DNA from: Bradyrhizobium sp. NP1
GTDB lineage: Bacteria > Pseudomonadota > Alphaproteobacteria > Rhizobiales > Xanthobacteraceae
Length of the DNA stretch: 64,000 nucleotides
Assembly: GCF_030378205.1 (NCBI RefSeq)
Contig: NZ_CP127385.1
Coordinates: 5,992,001-6,056,000, forward strand
Direction: 5' to 3'
Shown here: positions 1 to 8,213 of the stretch, in pieces
Layout: each line of letters opens with the position of its first letter
Numbering within the stretch: position 1 is the stretch's first letter
Made by a program: the position numbers and the translations under genes
Notes under the pieces: model-generated
What the model saw: the letters and a program-made list of their open reading frames with translations, nothing else
Database searches by the model: none
Told to the model about the DNA's origin: nothing

Positions 1-180
1 GACGTCTTTGCAGCGCTCGATTTGCGCCAGCGCATCCTCGAAATGGTCGAGCATGGCAGCATCGAGCGCGTTCACCGGCGACCGTTGGAGAATGATCTGC
101 GCGATCGGTGGCGCCAACTCCAATTCAATCGGCGAGACCGTCAGCGTGGCGGTCGCATCGTCAAATCCGCATATCGACAT
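1..180 (-). CDS. Enoyl-CoA hydratase/isomerase family protein, N-terminal part (cut by window edge)
   Basis: A minus-strand reading frame starts with ATG at 180 and runs off the left edge after 60 codons. The visible part contains IAQIILQRSPVNALDAAM, which matches the first strand and helix of crotonase-fold enzymes (substrate CoA-binding N-terminus). It begins 2 bases after the badI stop codon, so it belongs to the same operon as badH-badI and probably acts on a CoA-bound intermediate of the same ring-degradation route. Catalytic residues lie outside the window, so hydratase, isomerase or hydrolase cannot be told apart. Confidence 0.75.
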   Translation of the reverse strand, partial: MSICGFDDATATLTVSPIELELAPPIAQIILQRSPVNALDAAMLDHFEDALAQIERCKDV

Positions 181-182
181 TG

Positions 183-965
183 TCAGTCGCCCTGCACGCG
201 GAAATTCGGACGCCGCTTTGTCGAAAAGGCCTTCACGCCCTCTTTGGATTCTTCACTTTCATAGAACAGAGCGAGCGCCTGCATGCCAAGCATGGAAATG
301 CCGCGTATGTTCTCCGAGTCGGCGTTGAACGATCGCTTGGCTAGCGCAAGCGCCGTCGGGCTCTTCTCCATGATCTCGGCACACCAGGCAGCCACCTCGC
401 GGTCGAGATCGGCATCATCGACGACGGCGTTCACAAGACCCATCTGCAGCGCCTGCTCGGCGGTGTAGCGCCGGCACAGATACCAGATCTCACGCGCCTT
501 CTTTTCACCGACTGCGCGCGCCAGCAATGCGGTGCCGAAACCAGGGTCGACTGAACCGACCTTGGGACCGACCTGGCCGAAGCGGGCGCTCTTTGCCGCG
601 ATGGTCAAATCGCAGATGGTGGCAAGAACGTTTCCGCCGCCGATCGCATAGCCGTTGACACGGGCAATGACCGGCTTGGGTACGTCGCGGATGACGGTTT
701 GCAGCGTCTCGATCGCGAGACCCACCGTGCCGCGTCCGTCGTAGTGACCGTCATGCGACGACAGATCGCCGCCAACGCAAAAGGCGCGATCCCCGGCGCC
801 CGTGAGCACGATGACCCCGATCGACTTGTCCCAGCCTGCGGTACTGAACGCGTCGATCATTTCGTCGACTGTCCGCGCACGAAATGCGTTGAGCTTGTCG
901 GCACGATTGATCGTGATTCGGGCCACGCCACTTTCGACCCCATAAAGAATGTCACTGTAGTCCAT
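183..965 (-). CDS. badI: 2-ketocyclohexanecarboxyl-CoA hydrolase BadI
   Basis: Crotonase-superfamily ring-cleaving hydrolase of about 260 residues. It closely resembles Rhodopseudomonas BadI, which opens 2-ketocyclohexanecarboxyl-CoA to pimeloyl-CoA in the cytoplasm. Family marks are INRADKLNAFR near the N-terminus, the GDRAFC.GGDLSSHDGHYDG loop, the oxyanion segment GYAIGGGN, FGQVGPKVGSVDPGFG as in the BadI/MenB subgroup, and an EGVKAF..KRRPNFR tail. A longer frame reaches 1004, but ATG at 965 is preceded by AAGGAAA and gives the usual BadI N-terminus. It lies 31 bases downstream of badH in the same operon and is followed at once by another crotonase gene. Confidence 0.88.
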   Translation of the reverse strand: MDYSDILYGVESGVARITINRADKLNAFRARTVDEMIDAFSTAGWDKSIGVIVLTGAGDRAFCVGGDLSSHDGHYDGRGTVGLAIETLQTVIRDVPKPVIARVNGYAIGGGNVLATICDLTIAAKSARFGQVGPKVGSVDPGFGTALLARAVGEKKAREIWYLCRRYTAEQALQMGLVNAVVDDADLDREVAAWCAEIMEKSPTALALAKRSFNADSENIRGISMLGMQALALFYESEESKEGVKAFSTKRRPNFRVQGD

Positions 966-996
966 TGCGGTTTTCCTTGCTTCCAGAGCGCCGGAT

Positions 997-1767
997 TCAG
1001 CCATGCATGGTCAGGCCGCCGGACACGCTCAAGGTTTGCCCGGTGATGAAGGCTGCTTCCTCGCTGGCCAAAAATGCCACGATGCCGGCGACATCCTGCG
1101 GCACGCCGAGCCGCTTCATCGGGATCGCACGCCGAAGCCCTTCTGAGATCTTGCGCGCGCCGTCACCGAGGCCGAGCTGCATCGCAAGAAGCGGCGTATC
1201 GGTTGGTCCCGGGCAGACTGTGTTCACGGTGATGCCGGCCTGGGCAAATTCGCGCGCCAACGATTTGCCAAGTGCGACGAGCCCTCCCTTGCAAGCCGAG
1301 TAGACCGCTTCTCCCGACGAACCGACCCGGCCAGCGTCCGATCCGATATTGATGATCCGCCCACCGACAGCCCGCGGGACCATGCGCGACAACACGTGGT
1401 GGGTGAGTGCGATCGGCCCTCTGAGGTTGATCGCTATGATTCGTTCCCACAGCTCGGGCGTTGTTGTGAGAAAGCCCTCGATCTTGTCCCAGCCCGCATT
1501 GTTGACCAGGATATCGATCGGGCCCAGGTCCGCCTCGATCTTGTCGAGCGCGGCCGCAACATTCGCCAACGCGGTGACATCAAGCTCCACAGCGCGCGCC
1601 CTGATGCCGGCCTGCCCCAGTTCCGCCGTTAACCTTTCGGCCGCGGAAAGATCGACATCCGCAATGGCAACAGCCGTCCCTGCCTGCGTCAGCCGCCTGC
1701 AAATGGCGGCGCCGATTCCACCCGCACCACCTGTTACAACGGCGACCTTACCCGACAAACCCATCAT
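997..1767 (-). CDS. badH: 2-hydroxycyclohexanecarboxyl-CoA dehydrogenase BadH (SDR family)
   Basis: Short-chain dehydrogenase of 256 residues that oxidises 2-hydroxycyclohexanecarboxyl-CoA to the 2-keto compound, the substrate of BadI next to it. Visible features are the NAD-binding TGGAGGIG motif (residues 12-19), NNAG (89-92) and the catalytic set Ser143, Tyr156 and Lys160. The C-terminal stretch ITGQTLSVSGGLTM is typical of BadH. The gene heads a minus-strand operon badH-badI-crotonase. A 19-bp site shared with the next operon sits 22 bases upstream of the start (1790-1808), so it is probably controlled by the MarR regulator encoded divergently at 1899. A generic SDR is the alternative, but the badI linkage makes BadH likely. 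Confidence 0.85.
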   Translation of the reverse strand: MMGLSGKVAVVTGGAGGIGAAICRRLTQAGTAVAIADVDLSAAERLTAELGQAGIRARAVELDVTALANVAAALDKIEADLGPIDILVNNAGWDKIEGFLTTTPELWERIIAINLRGPIALTHHVLSRMVPRAVGGRIINIGSDAGRVGSSGEAVYSACKGGLVALGKSLAREFAQAGITVNTVCPGPTDTPLLAMQLGLGDGARKISEGLRRAIPMKRLGVPQDVAGIVAFLASEEAAFITGQTLSVSGGLTMHG

Positions 1768-1789
1768 GCCACGTCCCTCGCATAAATGA

Positions 1790-1808
1790 CAATATATTTA
1801 CATATCTG
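1790..1808 (+). promoter_or_regulatory. Probable BadR operator, copy 1
   Basis: The 19-base sequence CAATATATTTACATATCTG occurs here and again, identically, at 6193-6211. It is AT-rich with imperfect dyad symmetry (ATAT arms). It lies 22 bases upstream of badH and in the intergenic region shared with the divergent MarR gene. Two exact copies in front of the two minus-strand operons of one pathway fit a MarR-type operator. Binding itself is inferred. Confidence 0.6.
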
Positions 1809-1898
1809 GTTGTCAAGACCGCGCAGCTGTGCTCGGTAACTTCCAGATTCAGCTAACGCCTCTCATCTATCCAGAGAGCATTCTAGGCCAACCCGATT

Positions 1899-2378
1899 AT
1901 GAGCCGTCCTCAATCCTCGCCGCCGCCGGCGGAAGACGCCGACTTCGAGATCAGCAACAGGTTGCTGTTTCGGGTCTTCCAAACCGCGAATCTGATGCAC
2001 ACCCAGGGCACCCGCTTCGCGGCCGATATCGGGATCACGACGCAGCAATGGTCCGTGCTCGGCGCGTTGTCGCGGCCACACGTCAAGGCCGGGATGACGG
2101 TCGGCGAGTTGTCGGAATATCTCCTGGTGTCGCGGCAGAATCTGACCGGCATCCTGAACAGGCTGGAAGCGCAAGGCTTGACCTCTCGCGTTGCAGACGC
2201 AACCGACGGCCGGGCGCGACGTGTCGTCCTGACGAGCGCGGGGCGAGCTGTCTGGCCCAAGCTCACCCAGCGCATCGCGGCCTTCTACACCGAGGCGCTG
2301 GCGGGCTTTTCGTTCGATGACCGGGTATCGTTTCTGCATTACGTCGACAAGCTCAAGAGAAACCTGACCAGGCTTTGA
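1899..2378 (+). CDS. badR: MarR-family regulator, probable BadR
   Basis: Winged-helix MarR-type protein of 159 residues. The DNA-binding core is MTVGELSEYLLVSRQNLTGI followed by NRLEAQGL and a wing with DGRARRVVLTSAGR. Rhodopseudomonas BadR, also a MarR protein, represses the badH and ali-badK operons and responds to a cyclohexanecarboxylate-derived ligand. Here the gene is the only plus-strand gene among the catabolic genes, divergent from badH and tail to tail with the CoA ligase. The ATG at 1899 has no clear Shine-Dalgarno sequence. The assignment to BadR rests on family plus position, and the shared 19-bp sites are its likely targets. Confidence 0.75.
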   Translation: MSRPQSSPPPAEDADFEISNRLLFRVFQTANLMHTQGTRFAADIGITTQQWSVLGALSRPHVKAGMTVGELSEYLLVSRQNLTGILNRLEAQGLTSRVADATDGRARRVVLTSAGRAVWPKLTQRIAAFYTEALAGFSFDDRVSFLHYVDKLKRNLTRL

Positions 2379-2387
2379 ACCGCCACG

Positions 2388-4055
2388 TCAGCCCTTGCGG
2401 ATCTCATGCGTGAGGCTGCTCGCCATTTCGCGCAGTACGAATTTCTGAACCTTGCCGGTCGCGGTCATCGGCATCTCCTCGATGATCTCAAGCCGCTCGG
2501 GCATGAATGATTTGGAGACGCCCTGCGCGCCGAGAAAGGCCTGGACGTCCGGCAGAGTCAGCGAGGTGCCGGCACGCAGGCGCACATAGGCGCAAGGCCG
2601 CTCTCCCAACCGCTGATCGGGCATCGCCACGATAGCCACCTGCGCGACGGCTGGGTGCTTATAGAGAACCGCCTCAATTTCGACGACCGGAAGGTTTTCG
2701 CCGCCCCGGATGATAACGTCCTTGGAGCGCCCGGTGATCCGAATGTATCCATCCTGATCCCTGCGCGCGAGATCGCCGGTTTCGAACCAGTCGTCGGTAG
2801 CAAATGCGTTGAGCTGCGGCCGCTTGAGATAGCCGACGAATACGCTCGCGCCGCGGGTTTGCAGATGACCTTCCGTACCATTTGGGAGCTCGGAGCCCTT
2901 TCCATCGACGACGCGGACAGCCATGTGAGGCACGGCGACGCCGTCGGTGCCAAACGCCTTCTCCTCCGCGTCGTCGAGGCGCACGGTCGTCGCGGCGCAG
3001 ACCTCGGTCATGCCCCATACCGAGACGATGGTCGCGCCAAGATTTGCCCTCGCTCTCCGCACCAGTGCCGAGGGGATCGGCGCGCCGCCCGAAATAAAAA
3101 GACGGAAGGCGCCGAGCCGCATATCGCCGGTCCCGTGAAAGTCCGTAAGATCTGCAAGGAACGGCGTCGCGCCCATGCAGATCGTCGCCTTCTCCTCAGC
3201 GAGCAGCTTCGCGGCAAGGTCCGGCTTCCAGACGTCCAGCAACACCGTCGTGGCGCCAACCATCATCGGCAGCAACAGGCCCCAGAGGAAGCCGAGCTGA
3301 TGCGCCAAGGGAGACGGACAAAACATCACGTCCTCCCTGCTCGCGGCAAACCGCTCGCCCGTCGCCACCACGTTGGCGAGAATCGTATTGGCCGTGTGCA
3401 TGACGCCCTTGGGTTCTCCGGTCGTTCCCGAGGTGTAAAGCAGCTGCATCAGGTCATTCGGATGCGGGCGCAAGGGCTCGACGAACCGCGCAAAATCCGC
3501 CGCGTCGAATTCGGACGGCGGTCCCGTCAAGGCACTGCCGTCCGTTCCTTCGAGCACGATGACATGTTCGAGTGCAGGCAGCTCGGCCTTGAGCTTCTCA
3601 GCCAGAACGGCATGATCGAACTGCCGAAAGCTTCGCGGCACGACGAAAATCTTGGATTCGGCCAACCCCAACATGAAACGTAACTCACGTTCGCGGAGCA
3701 CCGGCATCAGCGGGTTTTGCAAGGCGCCGAGCCGAACACAGGCAAGCGATAACGCGATGAACTCCCATCGATTGTTGAGCTGGAAGGAAACGACATCGCC
3801 ACGTCGCACGCCGAGCCGGAAGAGGCGCAAGGCGATACGATCGACCGCATCGCCAAGTTCACCGAAGCTGACGCGCTTCGTGGCACCGGTTTCCGCAAGC
3901 AGCGACACGATCGCGGGTTTGCCCGGTATGCGGCGGCGATGTTCGTCGAAGTAATCCAGGATAATCCTGTCCGCCCAGCCGGCACCGGCCTGAGATGCGA
4001 TCCGTTCCGTCGAGAGCCGGACAGACCGGTCGCGATAGCTTGGCTCGTGCACCAT
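2388..4055 (-). CDS. aliA: AMP-forming acyl-CoA synthetase, AliA-like (cyclohexanecarboxylate-CoA ligase)
   Basis: ANL-superfamily ligase of 555 residues that activates a carboxylic acid with ATP and CoA. Visible motifs are YTSGTTGEPKG (207-217), VWGMTE, ETGDL followed by ITGRSKDVIIRGGENL (the hinge region), and TGKVQK near the C-terminus with the adenylation lysine. Length and the YTSGTTGEPKGVMHTANT signature agree with Rhodopseudomonas AliA. It starts 16 bases after the stop of the upstream flavoenzyme gene, so the two are cotranscribed. Given badH and badI nearby, cyclohexanecarboxylate or a partly unsaturated relative is the likely substrate, but specificity cannot be read from sequence. 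Confidence 0.7.
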   Translation of the reverse strand: MVHEPSYRDRSVRLSTERIASQAGAGWADRIILDYFDEHRRRIPGKPAIVSLLAETGATKRVSFGELGDAVDRIALRLFRLGVRRGDVVSFQLNNRWEFIALSLACVRLGALQNPLMPVLRERELRFMLGLAESKIFVVPRSFRQFDHAVLAEKLKAELPALEHVIVLEGTDGSALTGPPSEFDAADFARFVEPLRPHPNDLMQLLYTSGTTGEPKGVMHTANTILANVVATGERFAASREDVMFCPSPLAHQLGFLWGLLLPMMVGATTVLLDVWKPDLAAKLLAEEKATICMGATPFLADLTDFHGTGDMRLGAFRLFISGGAPIPSALVRRARANLGATIVSVWGMTEVCAATTVRLDDAEEKAFGTDGVAVPHMAVRVVDGKGSELPNGTEGHLQTRGASVFVGYLKRPQLNAFATDDWFETGDLARRDQDGYIRITGRSKDVIIRGGENLPVVEIEAVLYKHPAVAQVAIVAMPDQRLGERPCAYVRLRAGTSLTLPDVQAFLGAQGVSKSFMPERLEIIEEMPMTATGKVQKFVLREMASSLTHEIRKG

Positions 4056-4071
4056 TCTTCCCCCTGTCGGC

Positions 4072-6171
4072 TCAGATCGTCAAAGCAAGCCGCGTTGCCT
4101 GATCGATCGCCCGCATGGCGTCGAGTTCGGTCGCAACATCGGAACCGCCCACAACATTGATGGGCACGTTCAGACCATCGAGCTCGCCGAGTAGCGACCG
4201 CTCCGATTGTTGACCGGTACACAGCACGACGGTGTCTGCCGCAATGGTCTGCGGCTGGTCGTTGCGTTCGACATGAACGCCGACCTTGTCGATGGACCGA
4301 TAGGTGACGCCGTCGAGCATCGTGACGCCGGCGCGCAGCAGACGGTCACGTTTGATCCATCCCATGGTGATGGAGAGTCCTTGCCCAAGCTTCCCCGGCG
4401 TGCGCTGCATCAAGGTGACTTCGTGGTCCGGCTGTGACGACCGCGCCGATCCAAGCAATCCGCCGCGCCCGCGACTTTCGATGTCGATGCCGTACTCGCG
4501 CAGGAACGCGTCAAGGCGCGGCGCCTGCCCCGGGCTCCCAACCAAGTATTCCGCGACATCGAAGCCAATGCCGCCGGCGCCCAGGATAGCGACCCGGCGG
4601 CCGGACTTGATAGCTCCGGCAAGCACCTGCTGGTAAGTCACGACATGCGAGAGCCCGACGCCGGGTATGTCAGGCACCCGCGGCGAGACGCCGGTTGCCA
4701 GAATGATGCGGTCGAATTGCCGCAGGTCGTCGGCCCTTGCTTCGGTATTGAGCCGTACCTCGACGCCTGCCTCCGCGAGCGCGACCGCGAAATAGCGCAA
4801 AAGCTCGTCGAACTCGCTTTTATCCGGAATTCGCCGCGCCAGACGTAGCTGGCCGCCGATCAGCGCCTCCCGCTCGAACAACGTCACGCGATGACCACGC
4901 GATGCCGCGTTTGTCGCGAAAGAGAGGCCCGCCGGCCCCGCGCCGACAACCGCAATCCGTTTGATCCGTTTTGCGGAAACGACAGGAAGATCCAGCTCGC
5001 GCAGCGCACGCGGATTGACGAGGCACGAGGGCACATCGAGAACGAAGATCCGATCGAGGCACGCCTGGTTGCAGGCGATGCATGTGTTGATCGCGTCATG
5101 GCGCCCCTCGGCAACCTTGCCTGCGAAATTCGCATCGGCCAGAAACGGCCGGGCCATGGACACGAAGTCCGCGCTTCCCTCTTCGAGAATTCGTTCGGCG
5201 ACGAACGGGTCGTTGATCCGGTTGGTGGCGATCACCGGAATTGAAACGGCGGACTTCAATCGCCGCGTCGCTTCGGACCAGCCGCCGCGCGGAACGGTGT
5301 AGGCAACCGTTGGAATACGTGCCTCATGCCAGCCGATGCCTGTATCGAGCGCATCGACGCCATTGAGCTCCATCGATTGCGCGAGGGCCGCGATTTCGTC
5401 GCCCGTCATTCCGCCTTCGACCAGTTCGAGAGCAGATATGCGGAAGATCAGTGGGAAATCCAGCCCGGCATGACGACGGACCGCGCGAACGATCTCGACG
5501 GCAAATCGGGTGCGGTTGTCGAAACTCCCCCCGAACTCGTCCAATCGATGATTGGTCCGCGGTGCGAGAAACTGATTGATCAGATAGCCTTCCGATCCCA
5601 TCACCTCGACGCCGTCATAGCCGGCATCGCGGGCTAGCGCTGCCGCGCAACCGAAGTCCTCGATGGTCCGCCACACTTCCTCCGCCCGCAATTCGCGCGG
5701 CGCGTAGCGATTGATCGGCGCACGAAGCGGGCTCGGCGCCACGCATCCGGCAGATTTCGCATACCGTCCGGCGTGCAGGAGCTGCATGATGAGGGTCGCG
5801 CCGTGCGACTTGACACTCGATATCAGAGCGCGGTGGTACGCCAGATCCGCCCCTGGAGCGATCATCGGGCCATCATCCTCGAGTCGGCCTTCGCGGTTTG
5901 GCGCGAAGCCACCCGTAATGATCATCGCAACACCACCAGCGGCCCGCTCGACGTAAAAGGCGATCTCACGCTCCAGCGGACGATCGCATGTCTCCAGCCG
6001 CGTATGCATGGAGCCCATGATCATCCGGTTACGCAGACGCAGCGTCCCGATCGCACCGGGCGCAAGAAGATGCGTAAACGTTGGCGCATTGTGCTCGCCG
6101 CTTGCCACGCAACCCGATCGCTCCTGAACCCGCGACACCCCGCCTCCCACATTCTTGGTTGACGGCATCAT
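4072..6171 (-). CDS. FMN/FAD/4Fe-4S oxidoreductase of the 2,4-dienoyl-CoA reductase family
   Basis: Protein of about 700 residues with an N-terminal old-yellow-enzyme barrel (LLAPGAIGTLRLRNRMIMG onward), a 4Fe-4S cluster motif C-I-A-C-N-Q-A-C with a fourth Cys eleven residues on, and a C-terminal FAD/NAD domain with IAVVGAGPAGLSFA and VAILGAGGIGFDVAEYL. This is the architecture of bacterial 2,4-dienoyl-CoA reductase (FadH) and trimethylamine dehydrogenase. A frame upstream reaches 6231, but it crosses the operator at 6193, and ATG at 6171 or 6168 follows GAGAAG. Its place ahead of the AliA-like ligase suggests it reduces a dienoyl-CoA form of the ring acid; that role is inferred. Confidence 0.75.
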   Translation of the reverse strand: MMPSTKNVGGGVSRVQERSGCVASGEHNAPTFTHLLAPGAIGTLRLRNRMIMGSMHTRLETCDRPLEREIAFYVERAAGGVAMIITGGFAPNREGRLEDDGPMIAPGADLAYHRALISSVKSHGATLIMQLLHAGRYAKSAGCVAPSPLRAPINRYAPRELRAEEVWRTIEDFGCAAALARDAGYDGVEVMGSEGYLINQFLAPRTNHRLDEFGGSFDNRTRFAVEIVRAVRRHAGLDFPLIFRISALELVEGGMTGDEIAALAQSMELNGVDALDTGIGWHEARIPTVAYTVPRGGWSEATRRLKSAVSIPVIATNRINDPFVAERILEEGSADFVSMARPFLADANFAGKVAEGRHDAINTCIACNQACLDRIFVLDVPSCLVNPRALRELDLPVVSAKRIKRIAVVGAGPAGLSFATNAASRGHRVTLFEREALIGGQLRLARRIPDKSEFDELLRYFAVALAEAGVEVRLNTEARADDLRQFDRIILATGVSPRVPDIPGVGLSHVVTYQQVLAGAIKSGRRVAILGAGGIGFDVAEYLVGSPGQAPRLDAFLREYGIDIESRGRGGLLGSARSSQPDHEVTLMQRTPGKLGQGLSITMGWIKRDRLLRAGVTMLDGVTYRSIDKVGVHVERNDQPQTIAADTVVLCTGQQSERSLLGELDGLNVPINVVGGSDVATELDAMRAIDQATRLALTI

Positions 6172-6192
6172 TGACTTCTCGAATATTAATGT

Positions 6193-6211
6193 CAATATAT
6201 TTACATATCTG
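6193..6211 (+). promoter_or_regulatory. Probable BadR operator, copy 2
   Basis: Exact 19-base copy of the site at 1790-1808, in the same orientation. It lies 21 bases upstream of the flavoenzyme start (6171) and 18 bases upstream of the divergent crotonase start (6230), so one bound repressor could control both directions. Confidence 0.6.
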
Positions 6212-6229
6212 AAAGTGAAAGTGCCCGGC

Positions 6230-7030
6230 ATGCAAACCGATCAAGAGCATCAGCCCATCATTGTCAGTGGAGAGGCAGTCCGAACGATACGGTTGAACCG
6301 CCCATCGCGGTTAAACGCGTTTACGAGCGAACTCGCCGCGCGGCTGACGGATGCGGTGCGGAATGCGGATAGCGATCAGGCGTGCCGCGCCATCATCCTC
6401 ACCGGCACCGGCCGGGCGTTTTGCGCGGGTATTGACCTAGAAGATTTACGGGCACAGCGGATCGACGACCTTGGGAGACTCATCGAGGGCACCTACAACC
6501 CGATGATGGAGGTGATCGGCGCCTGCACCAAACCGATCGTCGCGGCCGTGAACGGTGTGGCTGCCGGTGGTGGTTGCGCACTCGCTCTGGCCTGCGATAT
6601 CGTTGTGGCGGCCGAAAATGCACAATTTGTGGCCGCTTTCGGCCAGCTCGCGCTGTTGCCGGATTGCGGTGGTACCGCATCATTCCCTCGAACAATGGGT
6701 CTTTCCCGCGCGATGGCCTTTACGCTCCTTGATGAACGGCTTTCGGCAACCCTGGCCGCGCAGCGTGGGGTGATCTGGAAGGCTGTGCCCAACAATGAAT
6801 TTGCTGCCGAGATCGAACGAATAGCGGCCCAATTAGCGGCCGGCGCGGCGATGGCCATGGCTGCAACCAAGGGCGCCTTGCGCGAAGGACTGAAGCGCGA
6901 CTGGGCGGACCAGCTCAAGCATGAGAGTATCGCTCAGGGCGCGCTCGGTCGCACCAAGGACCACGCGGAAGGACTTGCGGCCTTCCTCGAAAAACGAAGA
7001 CCTCGTTTTGTTCAAACCAATAGCACTTGA
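6230..7030 (+). CDS. PaaG-like enoyl-CoA isomerase/hydratase family protein
   Basis: Crotonase-fold protein of 266 residues. The segment FGQLALLPDCGGTASFPR followed later by RGVIWKAV resembles PaaG-type isomerases, where Asp in LIPDCGG is catalytic. The two Glu residues used by true enoyl-CoA hydratases are absent: CALALACD replaces CELALACD, and no PE precedes the LLP segment. So although its position copies badK of Rhodopseudomonas, double-bond isomerisation is likelier than hydration. An upstream ATG at 6155 would place the operator inside the gene; ATG at 6230 begins MQTDQEH and is preferred. It is divergent from the flavoenzyme and shares the operator region. Confidence 0.75.
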   Translation: MQTDQEHQPIIVSGEAVRTIRLNRPSRLNAFTSELAARLTDAVRNADSDQACRAIILTGTGRAFCAGIDLEDLRAQRIDDLGRLIEGTYNPMMEVIGACTKPIVAAVNGVAAGGGCALALACDIVVAAENAQFVAAFGQLALLPDCGGTASFPRTMGLSRAMAFTLLDERLSATLAAQRGVIWKAVPNNEFAAEIERIAAQLAAGAAMAMAATKGALREGLKRDWADQLKHESIAQGALGRTKDHAEGLAAFLEKRRPRFVQTNST

Positions 7031-7043
7031 ACAATATATTGTT
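7030..7043. promoter_or_regulatory. AACAATATATTGTT perfect palindrome after the isomerase gene
   Basis: A perfect 14-base palindrome overlapping the last base of the stop codon at 7028-7030. It shares CAATATATT with the two 19-bp operator-like sites of the pathway. It may be a third, degenerate regulator site or chance AT-rich symmetry. No intact gene starts close downstream. Confidence 0.3.
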
Positions 7044-7103
7044 ATTTACTGATCGGTCGGCGCCGTACGGTAATGCAATCGCAGCCAAGCCGAAGAGAGG
7101 AGC

Positions 7104-7484
7104 AGAACGTTTAGCTCGCTTATCGACTACTTCAAGGACCAGAGCGAGTACACATGCCTTGGCGACAAGAGCAAGCGCCCCTACGATCAGTATCTCGCGC
7201 TGATCGAGGCCAAGTTTGGCGCGATGCCGGTTGGCGCGATCGAGGACCGGCGCGCACGAGCGGACTTCAAGGCATTTTGCAATACGTTCGCTTCCACACC
7301 GCGCAAAGCAGATTACGTCTGGACAACGACCGCGCGCGTTCTGTCGGTTGCGAAGGATCGCGGCAAGATCGCTGTGAACGTCTGCGAACGCGGTGGTCGG
7401 CTTTATTGATCCGATCGGTCGGAGATAGTCTGGACCGCTGAGGACATCCTTGCCTTCTGCGGTGTCGCGTCCGTCCGCAGCTAA
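7104..7484 (+). pseudogene. Tyrosine integrase remnant (core-binding part)
   Basis: The frame from about 7104 reads FSSLIDYFKDQSEYTCL, then RPYDQYLALIEAKFG, RKADYVWTTTARVLSVAKD and NVCERGGRLY. This is the SAM-like core-binding region of phage-type tyrosine recombinases common in rhizobia. An in-frame TGA (7407-7409) interrupts it; the same frame continues DRSEIVWTAEDILAFCGVAS and stops at 7482-7484. No start codon precedes it and the whole catalytic domain is missing, so it is dead. It marks past integration near the alicyclic acid cluster. Confidence 0.7.
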
Positions 7485-7611
7485 CCGGCGCATCATGCCA
7501 TCCCGAAAGTGTCCGCAAGCGCTCAAGTGAGCAATTTTGTACAGACGCCGATCGGTCGACGTGTCTAGCTTTGTGAACGAATTACCAAACCTCCAAGTCA
7601 AGGTGAAAATC

Positions 7612-7995
7612 ATGGACATCTCCAGGGACGCAAAAGCGACCATGCGGCCCGCACTGTGGGGCGCTGCAGGCGGCGCAATCGCTCTGGCGATCGCGGGCTT
7701 CGGCTGGGGCGGCTGGGTGACGGGCGGAGCCGCCGAGACCCTCGCCAACAACCGTGCTGCGACGGCCGTCGTGGCAGCTCTCACACCCATCTGCGTTGAG
7801 AAGTTCCGACAAGCCGCTGATGCCTCGGCGAACCTCGCCGAAATGAAGAAGGCGACTTATTCATGGGATCAGAGCAAGTTCGTCGAAAAAGGCGGTTGGG
7901 CCACGATGCCGGGAAGCACTGAGCCAAACTCGGCCGTTGCAAAGGCCTGTGCCGAATCGCTCGGTAGCGGGAAAGCTGTAGAGCTCCGCGGATAA
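7612..7995 (+). CDS. Conserved small membrane-anchored protein, function unknown
   Basis: Protein of 127 residues starting MDISRDAKATMRPALWGAA, chosen because AAGGTG precedes ATG 7612 and the upstream part of the frame has no family look. It has one glycine/alanine-rich hydrophobic segment (about residues 12-40) followed by a soluble part with two Cys (CVEKFRQAA and AKACAESLG). I recall similar proteins as conserved hypotheticals in Bradyrhizobium. It stands alone between an integrase remnant and a DUF2061 gene. The soluble part probably faces the periplasm; no function can be assigned. Confidence 0.6.
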   Translation: MDISRDAKATMRPALWGAAGGAIALAIAGFGWGGWVTGGAAETLANNRAATAVVAALTPICVEKFRQAADASANLAEMKKATYSWDQSKFVEKGGWATMPGSTEPNSAVAKACAESLGSGKAVELRG

Positions 7996-8161
7996 TCAGG
8001 CAACCCTGGCCGCAGGGTGAAATCTGCGCAAAGACGCGCAGCCTCTCGACAGGTCTGCACCTCGCCCAGTCGAGGAGGACTCTCGCAACGCTGACCAGAC
8101 AGTCGTCGCTAGATGGTCTAGCATCAAGACTCGTATCAACTTGAACAAAGGACTCCGGGGC

Positions 8162-8179
8162 GCCCGTCGATCGACGGGC
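8162..8179. terminator. 18-bp perfect palindrome downstream of the DUF2061 gene
   Basis: GCCCGTCGATCGACGGGC is a perfect 18-base palindrome 35 bases past the stop of the minus-strand gene at 8214. There is no T-run, so intrinsic termination is uncertain; it may only be a stem that stabilises the 3' end. Confidence 0.35.
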
Positions 8180-8213
8180 CAAACGCATCGCATTGGCCGC
8201 CTAAATAGCGGAA

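Noticed and set aside
2655..3683. 342-codon plus-strand frame
   Set aside because: Antisense to the AliA-like ligase; no domain.
6155..6229. Longer N-terminus for the isomerase gene starting at 6155
   Set aside because: It would place the operator-like site at 6193 inside the coding region and lacks homology; ATG 6230 fits the family.
6230..7030. Naming the gene badK because of its position
   Set aside because: Both catalytic Glu residues of hydratases are missing and the PDCGG region matches PaaG-type isomerases.
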